Origin: Chlorophyllum brunneum
Taxonomy: Eukaryota; Basidiomycota; Agaricomycetes; Agaricales; Agaricaceae
Direction: 5' to 3'
NCBI GenBank assembly: GCA_963576785.1
Contig: OY756147.1
Coordinates: 1,922,001-1,986,000, forward strand
DNA: 64,000 nt
Shown here: piece after piece, positions 53,964-64,000 of the stretch
Position numbering within the stretch: position 1 is the stretch's first letter
Layout of the letters: the number at the start of each line of letters is the position of its first letter
Notes under the pieces: generated by a model
Database searches by the model: none
Told to the model about the DNA's origin: nothing
Seen by the model: the letters and a program-made list of their open reading frames with translations, nothing else
Translations under genes and position numbers: made by a program

Positions 53964-54852
53964 ATTCCTGGCTTCCTTGAGATTGCTTTTCCTTGTGAAG
54001 TGCATTGACAAATTGTTGTTTGTTGGGTCCAATCATGGGGGTTCCCAATTGATGTCTACATCCAATCCAGAAGGCGGCATGGTCAGGTCCTGCTCGAAAT
54101 AATGCTATAGTACATCCCTTGAAGGTTGTCATATTATTTGTTTCGGCTGCTATGAGGTTATGGACAATTTCTTGCTAGTAGTTGTCATTGAGTTGTCCTT
54201 TTTCTTTCAGTGTGAGGTAACATTGAGGTGGGTTGAATATGATGGGTTTGGTCAGTGGGTCAAAGTCAGGGATATGGATTAACAGATGGTCTACTTCATC
54301 TCTCATAACAGGTTTCATCAATTGGTCAGCTACTAATCTTTCAATCCCCTCCATTCCTTTGCTTAACTATTCTTGTTCATCTTCTTTGTGGTATGATGGC
54401 TTATCAGGCAACATAGTGGGGGTATATGAGTCGAGGTCCATCAGTCATCAGGCTAGTTGGTATGTGGGGTTGTCACCAGAGCCAGTAAGGTGGTTAAGCC
54501 TTTTGCCTATCATGACTAGTACACTTTGGATGCATCATTTCACATCTAAGTGTACTAATACATTAAGATTGGTAGCTGTTTTGTCCAATAACTCTTTCAT
54601 GAGTTCATGTTTCCCAATTGACATGGCAGCTGGTAGGGTTCTGACAGTAGTGACAAGTAGGATGCAACTTAGGGCTTTGGCTTGGACCTGGAGGTTGTTG
54701 ATAGCATGAGTGATGTATGTGAGTCCTTTGGTTGTGGAGGTGTAGTGTTTGATTTGGTCTTTGGTAGATTGGGCATCAAGGAGGTTGCTGAGTTCTTGCT
54801 CAAACTCTGTGTCATTGGCTGGGAAGGGTGTGAGTTTGTATTCAGTGCACAT
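53964..54852 (-). pseudogene. Gypsy G3 ORF3, nearly complete
   Basis: Starts at 54852 with MCTEYKLTPFPANDTEF, matching MPAKCQLTPYP of G1. It continues TTVRTLPAAMSIGKHELMKE and, after a stop, CIQSVLVMIGKRLNHL. The end reads DEVDHLLIHIPDFDPL, FNPPQCYLTLKEKGQ, LFRAGPDHAAFWIGCRH, GTPMIGPNKQQFVNAL and stops at 53964, about 295 codons with a few stops and one frameshift. This copy gives the clearest C-terminal domain. Function unknown. Confidence 0.75.
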
Positions 54853-54895
54853 GGTATGTTGTGGAGGTAGTTGGCAAAGTCTAGTGTGCAATGGA

Positions 54896-55467
54896 TGTTG
54901 AGGAAACGACCGTAACGAGTTGTTTGCTGGGGGCAGCAGTAAACGCAGTGGGAGAGAACGTAGGGTCTACTCACCAAGATAATAAGCTTCTATCTGATAC
55001 CTGTAGTAAGGTAATTCGGATAGACAGATATTATTGATAAAGCGATCAACGTCAGTTGAATAGAGGCTAAAGTCGATGAGATCGGTTGAGGTGTTGTACT
55101 CAAGGAGATAGGCAATGGTGAAGAAGTTGTTCAATTGAACAAGATGCAGAACTTAGGTCTGCTACATGGGGTTTATATACATATTGTAACATAGACGAGT
55201 CATACTACATAAAATACTAGTATTGCATGGATTGTTCCTTATGACTCCCTTTAACTGCGGCGTAGTGTCTGCGGAGTACTGCGGAACATAGTATCTAGTC
55301 ATTGGTACTATGTAGAATAATCTATCAAGTACTTATGACTCTCATCGTATGCAGAGCAACTCATAGGAAGTTACTACGGAATGAAGTTACTGGAAAGTAA
55401 CGGATCAGTCTATTATTAGAATAATGACTTCATAATCTATTTCTAGAATATGTCCGAAACTTCAACA
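54896..55467. repeat. Solo LTR of a third, CpG-rich family (572 bp)
   Basis: Starts TGTTGAGGAAACG and ends ACTTCAACA, with 6-bp inverted termini TGTTGA/TCAACA and a perfect target duplication ATGGA at 54891-54895 and 55468-55472. It differs from all other LTRs here. Many CpG dinucleotides persist (for example AACGACCGTAACGAG and CTGCGGCG), unlike the decayed sequence around it, so it looks young. A TATA-like TTTATATACATA is near 55170. The sense direction and superfamily are not decided. Confidence 0.88.
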
Positions 55468-55472
55468 ATGGA

Positions 55473-56860
55473 TACAGCATGAGGTGCATTGAGTGTAGTG
55501 ATCTCTTGTAATGTGAGGTTTGTTGTTTATAATTGTTGCTTTTTACCCCCTCTTTTTATAGATTTTGTCCTCAAAATCTTGTCTAAAAATTCTTGAACTG
55601 CCTCCCTGGCATTTTCTAGTTCTGACTCATCTTCCCATGTGTCTTCTTCAGAGGTATATCCTTTCCAGTGTACTAGGTATTGATTCCTCCATCCTCTTGC
55701 ACAGTGTTCTTGGATTTCTTCTACCTCATACTGTTCTTTGTCATTGATGATCTTGGGTATCAGTGATGGTAGAGCACACTGGCTGTCAAACTTGGGTTTG
55801 TGATAAGGGAAGAGGAGTTGGCTGTTGAATATATTGTGTATTGCCCATGTTTCAGGTAGATCCAGTTGGTAACTTATTTTGCCTATTTTTGCTTTTATTT
55901 GGAACAGTTCATAGCATTTATGATCAAGCTTCTTGGTTGGTCTTGTTGTTCTGATATTGCTTGCTTCAAGCCATACTTAGTCCCCTAGATTATACTTATG
56001 TTCTGGCTTGGTGCTGTTACATTTCTCCATCTGGGTCTGGCTATGTTGTAGTATTTTGATTGCTTTTTTTTGCATATCTTGTAACTCCTGTATTTGTTCT
56101 GTTATCACAGATGCCTTAGCCATGTTTGTTATATCTCCTTTCCAAGAGTGTTGTCCATAAACTATCTGGAATGGTGAGTATCCTATGGCAGTGTGGACTT
56201 TGTCATTGTATTGGAATTCTACTGTGGTTAACCATTTCTTCTAGTTATCCTGTACATGGTTTATTATGTTCCTGAGGTATGTCTCAACTTTCTGGTTGAT
56301 GCACTTGGTTTGACTGTCAGTTTGTGGATGATATGCCATGGATAAGTATCATTGTATACCTGTTGCTCAGCATAGTTCTACCATGAATTTTGATATGGAT
56401 TGAGGACCTCTGTCACTATGGGGTATTTTGTGTGTTCTCCATATATCATCTCAATATATCTTTCCTAGTTCCTTGGACATTAAGGTGGTGTTAACTGCAT
56501 GCAGTCTAATCATTTTACTGAAACAATTGACTATGACAAGTATTGTATTATATCCTTCTGACTCCAGTAGTAGTCCTATTATGTCAATTGATATTTCTTC
56601 CCAAGGTTCCATGGTATTGGTAGTGGATGGAAATGTGTTGTGGGTCTTGTCCAGAGTATTTTGTTTTATTGGCATGTGTTGCATCCCTTGATGTATCATT
56701 TGACATTGTTGTGCATTTGGGGCCACCAATAACTCTGTTTAAGGAGTTCAATCATTCAATGTTGTCCCAGATGTCCTACATCTGTTTTGTCATAGTGTTG
56801 TTGGAGTATTTCTTGTTGTATTTGGCTATTGGGTAGAACATATATTTTTCCATCAAACAT
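55473..56860 (-). pseudogene. pol: Gypsy G3 integrase and chromodomain
   Basis: Sense order from 56860 down: integrase N-terminus (VLPNSQIQQEILQQHYDKTDVGH; zinc-site His kept), WEEISIDIIGLLLES with the first catalytic Asp near 56610, later integrase with stops, and a chromodomain near 55740-55600 (EQYEVEEI, YLVHWKGYTSEEDTWEDE). No frame is long; stops and frameshifts throughout. The N-terminal part of pol is missing where T8 begins. Confidence 0.83.
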
Positions 56861-57319
56861 TTTTTTTTTCTTTTTTTTTAAATCAACAATTTGTATAGTG
56901 GTACTCGAATGCAGTCTGCATGTACATACATACAAAGTTAGAACATACAAAAGGTTCAGAGTAGGGAAAGTAAACTATGTGTAAACTAACCTCTCGAGAC
57001 TTGATGCTGTCTAGCGCATACACTAGAGAGATGTTTGGTACCTACGTTGATCAGTGAGAAAGAGGAAGAGAGGAATTCGGAAAGAGAAAAAGTGAGAGAG
57101 AGAAATTGATAGAAAGAAACTATCTACTCACAATCACAAGGGGGAACAACAAACAGTACTAGCATGTGGGAGGGCATTTGCCCAGACACCATGGGAGGAA
57201 TGGATATTGAATGAAAACTATCTATAAAATAGTAGATGAGCGAGAAAGGGAGAGATAGAGAAATGAATTTGAAGTCCATAACCGGGAGAGCATAAGAAAA
57301 AGGAGAAAAAGAAAAGGAT

Positions 57320-60300
57320 TTATGCAGGTACAGACCCAAACCTCCTTTGGACTTGACAACGATGTAACGGGGGTATTGACCCAGCGCAGATACAAGGGCA
57401 GTCAGGTTCTGGAGGGAAGCTGAACACGGTAGGGTTGCGACGCAAGAAATTGACGAAAGTCTTGATGGTGTTGATGCCAAAATGGTGATCGAAGGTATTG
57501 TAATGATAGAGAATGTGCGACCTAGTCTGTACCATTTGACTGTTACAGTGGTGGCATGATAAGTCCTCATTGGGGAAGAATCAAAGTCGAAATTCCCTGA
57601 TCGGGGCATGGCAAAGGATGGTGCAACATGCTCTTGTGAAGAGCTGAGGCTGGTAACCGTATTCTTGTATCCAGGGACCAGACTTGATGTGCGACGGTAA
57701 AGCGGAGGCCCCATTCGCTTGCACCGGGAGGTGGAGGAAGGAGCTACCACTGTATTTCTTGAAGCCGAACATGGCCTGCCATGTATGGACCGCTCGTTCG
57801 GCGGACTTCTTACGTAAATAGTCCACAGAGTTAGGGACTCGGTGATTTCTACCCCGGTTAGGCCAGGTGACTGTTTGGATCCAATCGTGAGTGGCTTTTT
57901 GTATACCGTATTTACACTTTGATGGCATGTGATAGAAGGAAAGGCGGTGTTGGTCTGACTTGCTGAACCAAGCCAGGAGCACCTTTGATGTGAGGATGGA
58001 TTGCCGCTGGCAGGAGTGCAGCAAACAATTGAGTAAGAGCCGGGAGGCTGCGATGGAGTCAGTGAACACGTGAATGTGTTCGACCTGGTCATATTCTGTG
58101 GTTGCAAGTACCTTGGTGATTCCTAAGTACTGTGTGATTAGTTCTGTATCTGTCGACATAGTTCCTCTGAGCCTCTTCATGATAAAGCTCCCGCCATCTA
58201 GGTGTCGAATAGTAGCTGCTGCCGTGAACTGGCTGGCAAGTAGGTTGGGGTTGGGGTGGACCGAGCCGTCCATGCCGATAATGATGGATTTTTCATCTGT
58301 CATTGCATTCGTCATAACATCATCCCAAAGTGTCTTCGAGAGGTGAGGGCTGTCCCGGTTAAATCCTGTAAAAGATACATTAGTAGAGAAACAGTCGAGT
58401 AACCTACATCCAGGCCAGAGAGATTTAGAGACAGAGTTAAAATGTTCTATATACCGAGTCTCAGGGGTGGGGCACGAAATATCCATCACAGCTCCAAGTG
58501 TCTTCTTCTTCTGAATCTCTGTGAAATTCTTGATGTGAAGTTAGTGGGGGGAAGAATGATACTCTTTCGTCAATCTTGCCAATGCGTGTTCATCATCCAA
58601 CGTATGAAGCCTTGACGTTTGTCGTTCGGCCAACTTTCAGAGATGGAGTTTAATGGGCATGAGCCCCGTGAGGGACTCTATACCGCCTGTAGGAGAAGTC
58701 CGGAAGGCCCCAGTAATCCAGAGCACTGCATTTTGTTGAGGATTTCACAGGTCCCTTTAGTCTGTGACCTATCGTGAAACCATAGTCGATATCCGTATGT
58801 CGCCACTGGTACAACACACAAACGGTATAGTAATCTTTTGTTGCTGGGGGACAGACCTCTTACAGAGTTCCCTAGCATTTTCATTGCCTTAATCATGGAT
58901 ATCGCTTTGGTGGAGTAGAATTGAACGTGTTCCTTGAAGGTTAATGTCCGATCAAAGTAGAAGCCAAGGTAGCGCCAATGGGCTTTTGGTTTGAGGGCGG
59001 TGCGACCTGTGAATGGTAGTAATCCCAAATTGATAGAGGGATTCGAGTCCTGTCTTGCACGCATAAAGTAGAAGACCTCGGACTTGCCATGTTCAATTTT
59101 TAGGCCGAATTCATTCATGAGCCACTCCATTTCACGGTATATGTGTTGAAGGATTTCAATATTCTGTTCGAGGGACGGAGATTGTGCGACTAAAGTGCCA
59201 TCGTCAACAAATGAGAGGACATCAAAGTCCCATCTATCATGGTGTTCCTCCATACGTGTGTCAAATATGTGAAGGAGGGGGGCAAGATATAGGGCGGAAA
59301 GAATAGGGCTAAGGGCAGAACCTTGACCTACTCCTACCGCTGCATCGTATTCCGGGGAGGTTTCATTATTCCACCGGTAGGTTGTGCGATGTTCTTTAAG
59401 GTAGTTGTTGAAGAATGCTGCGACTTGTGGGGGAAATCCCTGCCAACCCAGTATGTCGATGAGGAGATCGTGGTTAAGGGAGGGGAAGAATTGGGCTACA
59501 TCAAATGCAAGCACCGATGTTTTCTTCTTCTTCGTCCAGGCTCCCCGGATGATATGCATCAGAAAGAGTCCCACATCTTCCATAGATTGCTGGCGGATGG
59601 CTCCCAGTTGGTGAGGGTGGAGAATTTTGAATTTCACCACCTCGAATTGGAGTCATTTGGCAAGCATCTTCTCTATTAGCTTACCTAGCGTATTGAGGAG
59701 GACAATTGGTCTGAACACCTTTGGAGTGGAGTAGTTGGGTTTGTTAGGTTTGGGGATGATCACCGACATTGAATTTTTGAAATGTGCAGGCCAATATCCG
59801 ATACTTAGGCATGCACTGCTGATTTTGAGGAAGAGATCGGCACAAGTTTCATTGGTGACAATCTGCTTAAGATGAGACCAGGAAATATGGTTGGGTCTGG
59901 GGGAAGAAGAATTCAAGATATTCTTGAGCAAATCCATCATCTTGAGGAGAGAGAAATTCACCCAAGTCCTATTCTCCATTCCGTTTGGTGGAGGAAGTTT
60001 GTCCAAGACTGCTGCATTCATTGGTCTGTTGTGGGCAGCGTTATAATGTTGGTTGAGTGCCGTCCATAAGTTGTCCAAAGTAAGGCAAGGTTGGCCATTA
60101 CGATGCATAGCTTCCGTAGCCGGGAGCGAACAATCTTTAACCCATGGCATTAGATCCCATGGACGTTTTCGGTCGACTGAGATTTCTTGGATCTTCTTGT
60201 CAAAATATGCTCTTTTTGTTTTCCTTGTGGTCTTGCGAAAAGCATTCCATTTGTGCTTATTCTTGCAGTCCACGCGGTGCATAGCGAGTGCAGTGGAGCA

Positions 60301-61359
60301 CTCTTTGTTCCACCAGGTCTTGGATCTAGTGGTGATCTTGGTCTTCTTCGCATTCCGGTTCCAGGATCTGTCAAATAAAACCTCCAATTCTGTGACAGCT
60401 CTTTCCAGCTCTTCCGTGTCATTCATTGGCCAGTTCTTGTTGTTGATTCCTTCCACTATATCCATCAGGAACCTGGTTTCTTCATCCGAGTCTTTGGGGA
60501 TTGTCAATCGTTCAATGACAACATCCATTTGTGGAATAGGAATCCTAATTAGGAGGGGGGCATGGTCCGAATTGTACCAATCACCTTCCTGGATAGAATG
60601 GGTGGGGATGTATGGTAACGTTCCCGAAACAAACAACAGGTCAATGACCATGTCTGGTAGATTGGGGTCTGAGGCGTAACGAGTTGGTTTGGCTTCAGAC
60701 GGAGTTGTCCTCACGAGGTTGAGGGCTTCGGTGATCATAAGGAGACGGTCCGCACTCGCTGGATGTTGATCCATTGAAGGGTCCCATAACTCCAATCGGA
60801 TGTTGATATCTCCCCCCATTAGTAGGAAGGGCAGGAGGTCGAAGAGGTGCTCCTTGAGGAAGTGGAGTGCAGCATTACGGCTGTTGTTGTAGACATTTAG
60901 CAGCAGTAGTTCTTCTCCTCCTGCATATAGGGAAATATACAGGAGGTCTCGATGTTCGATTAAATCTCTTCTAATGGAGGGTCGGAGCTGCCTCAGTCTC
61001 TTGTGAGCAAAGGCTAGGACTCAGGGAGTGGTACAGTGTTCCATGTTGACTGTCCGTTGGGGGTATCATTGGCATCCCACTTGGAGGACTTCTTCGGTGA
61101 TAATTGGATATGAGAGGAGTGTCCAGTCTGGGTGAACTGGGCCTCCTACAAGGGGTGATCTGTTATTAGAGACAGATGAGGGAATGTCACGGAGAAATCT
61201 CCATGGGGGTTCTTGTATGAGGAGGAGGTCAATGTCACCTCTATGCATGAGGACTGTCCCCATCACTCCATATGATCTTCCAATGTTGTGAGAGCAGACC
61301 TTCAATTCACTCAGGAGTGAGCGAGGAGGCCTGTCTTGATCGTCGGGGGTGTTATTCAT
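57320..61359 (-). pseudogene. LINE T8 ORF2: endonuclease, RT, RNase H, C-terminal region
   Basis: Starts MNNTPDDQDRPPRSLLSEL at 61359 (ATGA overlap with ORF1). Endonuclease: LLIQEPPWRFLRD, MGGDINIRLELWDPS, YNSDHAPLLIRIPIP, all catalytic positions kept. A 388-codon open frame covers 60819-59653, and the RT frame 59640-58678 has FDVAQFFPSLNHDLL, GVGQGSALSP and FVDDGTLVAQSP (59195). A short deletion near 58725 shifts the frame by one. RNase H (58489-57581, 302 codons open) has IIIGMDGSVHPN, TDTELITQYLGI and HVFTDSIAAS with D, E and D all present. The C-terminal knuckle reads CHHCNSQMVQTRSHILYHY, last Cys changed. Best preserved RNase H of the set. Confidence 0.92.
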
Positions 61360-62801
61360 TGCAGGGGGTTAGTCTGGCTTCGACTAGCCAGGGATGATGA
61401 GAAGGGGGGCAATGGGACTCCTTTGTTGGCTCTTAATTCGAGTGCTTTGTTGGCATGCCAGTCATGGTCGAATCGCTTCTTCCAGAACTGACACTTTTGG
61501 TCAGTAGTGAGGTGGTCCTTGCCACAGTTGGAGCACGTAGCCTTATGAGGGCATGGTTCTCCAGCAGGGGTAGCCGCGATGGGCAGGTCTGCTTTGTCAT
61601 TACCCTTATAACAGTGGGTGAATGATCGGTGGTTGGCTGTGGAATGTGGCCCCTTGCAGTGTGCACAGGTGAAGAGCCTTGCTTGGCAGCAGACTAGGGG
61701 GTGGCCCCATCTGCAGCATTTTCCACAGAATGGTACTCCCAGATTGGCGGTGGCCCTCCTGATGCAGAAGAGTTCCCGAGTGCTTGGAGTTGTGTTGCAC
61801 TTGTGGCTGCATTGCAAATTGTATGGTGTCGGAATGGATCAAATTCCTGATGCTGGTGACCACATTGGCCTCTGTGAGGATCTGTCCTCGGGGCATGATG
61901 TAACTGACATCCATGACTTTCACAAACAATTTGGATTTTGGGAGGGATATGTTGCCCATGGTGACTCCTCCGAATTTATCTTTGAGCCATGCCTTGACAA
62001 CATTGAGCTCCATGGGGGTTAACACCTCCAAGGTGTGGACCATAAGGCCCAGCTTACCCTGCGAGGTGGCGATAACCCTTGTTTTGGACTTCTCCGCTAT
62101 GAGGCATGCATTCAGAGAATTGATGATAGCCCCAAAGTTGGTGACGTTGGGTCCGGTGAGAAGGGGAATGATCACCTGTTTGTGCAATGGACCATTTAAA
62201 GTGGAGCAGATAGTGCCAGCTTTCTTAGCCGGCTTCTTATTCGCGGGGGAGGAGGAGGAGGAGAAAGCAGTGTCGTACATTGCTACAATCTTCTCATTGG
62301 ACAATTCCGGGAATTTGCTCGCAAACTCCAAGAGTTTGAGAGGGTCCCGGGTGTTTGTGGAAGGGGCGACAGCAGGAGTGGCATTGTTACCCTTTCTTGC
62401 CACAGCTGTGGCATAGGAAGTCTTTGTTCCTTCCTGGGGTTTCTTGGCATCATTGGCATTAGGCTGAGACACTGGAGTTTTGGTGGCCTTGGCAGGCATA
62501 GTGGGAGGGGGAGGGGTGGGGGTTTTGGACATCTTCTGTCCAGCATTAGCGGTCTTCATGACCATCCCTTTGGGCTTCCGGCCCCCACGCTTCTTGTTGT
62601 TGACAACGGTCTTGAATTCTGCCTCGGTAATCATCTGCACGTCATCGTTGGAGATGCCCAAACAAGTGACTTCATTACCGGCCGGTGCGTCATCAACAGA
62701 GATACCCGAATGAGTGACAACACTAGGGATGACAATGTGCTCGACGACCTCCATGCGGACATCGTCAGGTTTGCACGTGGGGCTTTGGGGGGCCATGCGG
62801 T
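61356..62801 (-). pseudogene. LINE T8 ORF1, gag-like protein, 5'-truncated
   Basis: Begins at SPTCKPDDVRMEVVEHIV (equivalent to residue about 235 of T7 ORF1) and is open to near 61606 with LLEFASKFPELSNEKIV, TGPNVTNFGAII and GKLGLMVHTLEVL. About 90 bases just before LFCIRRATAN (near 61773) are deleted, changing the frame. The last part (61817-61356) carries the knuckles CGKCCRWGHPLVCC, CAHCKGPHSTANH and CSNCGKDHLTTDQKC. The stop overlaps the ORF2 start. Confidence 0.87.
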
Positions 62802-63265
62802 AATCCTCCATATGTGACTCCTGTGTTTGTTCTGATGTCTCCTCGGGTGATGTCTGTCATTTTGTATCCTTGTCCTACTACAAGGATTGTGTTTCTCCAT
62901 TTGCTGTATGTGTCTGGGATTGAGGCTGCCGGATAGCCTACAATAGTTTGAATAATGTCTGCTCTAGTGTGTTGTTTGAGGAGGAATATGGCATGCATGT
63001 CATCTGTTCCTGCTTGGGTCTTCAATGCTTTAAACTCTATTAAGAAGTTCATGGTGTTCCTTTTTCCCTGTTTGAATAACTCAATTTCTCCTTCTGCTAT
63101 TGCCTTCCTATTTCCTAATGAGAATGTAGCCACCATCTCCTTTGCGAAATCATCAAATGCCGGTGTTTTCTTGTCTTGAATTGTTTGTAACTTGGCATTG
63201 GCATAGGGTTCTGCTAGCCCTCCTTTCATTTGTGCTAGTACTCCAATTATCCTCTGTTTATTATC
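62802..63265 (-). pseudogene. gag: Gypsy gag fragment (G3 or another copy)
   Basis: A 154-codon frame (63229-62765, the last codons running into T8) contains the gag core GGLAEPYANAKLQTIQDKK, FSLGNRKAIAEGEIELFKQ, HTRADIIQTIVGYPAASIP and VGQGYKMTDITRGDIRT, equivalent to residues about 173-320 of G1 gag. No stop within. It is bounded on both sides by LINEs (T8 and T9). CpG content and intact frame suggest a younger age than G2. Confidence 0.85.
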
Positions 63266-64000
63266 TTTTTTTTTTTTTTTTTTTTTTTAAATCAACAATT
63301 TATATAGCGGTGCTCGAATGCAGTCCGTGTGTACATACATACAAAGGCAGAATGTACAGAATGTTCGGAGAAGGGAAAGTAAACTATAAGTAAACTAACC
63401 CCACGAGACTTGTTGACATCTAGTGCGTACACTAGAGAGATGTTTGGTACCTACGATGTTTAGCGAAAAGTGAGGAGAAAGGAATTTCGGCAAGAGAGAG
63501 AGTGAGAGAGAGAGATTGATAGAAGAGAAACTACCGACTCGCAATCACAAGGGGAAACATCAAACGGTACATAGCATGTGGGCGGGTATTTACCCAGGCA
63601 CCATGGTAGAGATGGAAGTTGAATGAAAACTATATAAAATAGTAGACAAGCAAGGAAAGGGGGAGATAGAGAAATGAATTGGAAATCCATAACCGGGAGA
63701 GCAAAAGAAAAAAGATGAAAGGATTCTACACAGGCGCAGACCCAAACCTCCTTTGGACTTGACAATGATGTAACGGTGGGATTGAACCGGCATGGATATG
63801 AGGGCGGTCAGGTTCTGGGGGGAAACTGAACGCGGAGGGGTTGCGATGCAAGAAGTTGACAAAGGTCTTAATTGTGTCAATGCCGAAGTGGTGATCGAAG
63901 TTGTTACAATGATACAGGATGTGTGACCGCGTCTACACCATTTGACTGTTGCAGTGGTGGCACGAAAGGTCCTCGTTAGGAAAGAATTGTAGTCAATATT
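63266..64000 (-). mobile_element. LINE T9, 3' UTR and end of ORF2 (continues to the right)
   Basis: Poly-A as a plus-strand T-run at 63266-63288, then the family 3' UTR with GA-rich stretch (63480-63520), and from about 63720 the last codons of ORF2 including HPFRVQ-type GGLGLR residues and the C-terminal knuckle region to the window edge (LSCHHC read near 63950). T9 is inserted in gypsy gag. Confidence 0.87.

Larger units (their letters stand above)
56861..62801 (-). mobile_element. LINE T8, 5'-truncated in ORF1
   Basis: Minus-strand Tad-like LINE of 5.9 kb with poly-T (plus strand) from 56861, 3' UTR, complete-length ORF2 and two thirds of ORF1. The 5' edge lies within ORF1 at about 62801. 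No target duplication is visible: the left flank is gypsy integrase and the right flank gypsy gag. Sequence is close to T5. Confidence 0.9.
53607..63265 (-). mobile_element. G3, degraded Ty3/gypsy copy
   Basis: A third gypsy copy in the same orientation: 3' LTR 53607-53916, ORF3 53964-54852, chromodomain and integrase 55473-56860, gag 62802-63265. It is split by a CpG-rich solo LTR (54896-55467), LINE T8 and LINE T9. RT, RNase H and protease are absent between 56860 and 62802, so either T8 replaced them by a target deletion or the gag fragment belongs to another copy. Confidence 0.78.

Noticed and set aside
54896..55467. DNA transposon (MITE) with inverted ends
   Set aside because: The TGTTGA/TCAACA ends, TG...CA rule, 5-bp duplication and 572-bp length fit a solo LTR; the inverted ends are only 6 bp.
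1..64000. CRISPR arrays, rRNA genes, bacterial operons or origins
   Set aside because: No regularly spaced short repeats, no conserved rRNA segments and no prokaryotic gene organisation were seen; introns, poly-A tails and retroelements indicate a fungal nuclear genome.

Overview
The window is a transposon graveyard from a filamentous fungus, most likely an agaricomycete (Basidiomycota). The evidence for that is the Ty3/gypsy chromovirus with a C-terminal chromodomain, the Tad-like LINEs whose zinc-knuckle ORF1 and EN-RT-RNase H ORF2 match what I know of mushroom genomes, and short GT-AG introns of 54-65 bp in a gene relic. Nearly every base can be assigned to a retroelement. Only one protein in the window looks fully open over its family length (gag at 5186-6430). 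The other coding regions carry in-frame stops, many explainable as C-to-T or G-to-A changes.

Layout. 1-329 is the 3' end of a LINE (T1, +). 330-8861 is a LINE (T2, -) split by a complete gypsy element (G1, 370-6817, target duplication CGTGA). 8862-11119 is a Ty1/copia-type remnant with a 1.1-kb LTR. 11121-11801 is a von Willebrand A-domain pseudogene, the best trace of a host gene. 13316-27010 is a nest of three LINEs: T3 (-) interrupted by T4 (+), itself interrupted by full-length T5 (-). 27023-29950 is an unidentified intron-containing coding relic on the minus strand, continuous with the left flank once T3 is removed. 29963-53450 is one gypsy copy (G2, -) broken by LINE T6, by an ORF1-only LINE (N1), by full-length LINE T7 and by solo LTRs. 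53451-63265 holds a LINE fragment (N2) and a third gypsy copy (G3, -) split by a CpG-rich solo LTR and by LINE T8. 63266-64000 is the 3' end of LINE T9 (-). Target-site duplications at many joints support this order of insertion.

The most interesting points are: (1) two elements with a tRNA-like Pol III promoter head (boxes A and B) and a non-LINE body, fused at different points to pieces of the Tad-like LINE; (2) a third ORF after pol in all three gypsy copies, with a conserved C-terminal domain I do not recognise; (3) a roughly 213-codon reading frame inside the U3 of a copia-type LTR; (4) a Tf1-like self-priming arrangement in G1; (5) a LINE family carrying only ORF1 that shares its ends with the autonomous family.

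How the parts work together: the autonomous LINEs supply endonuclease and reverse transcriptase that probably also moved N1 and the tRNA-headed chimeras. The gypsy chromodomain would direct integration to heterochromatin, which fits the nesting. Transition-type decay suggests the locus has been methylated or otherwise silenced. All functional statements are inferred from sequence read by eye; no database search was possible.
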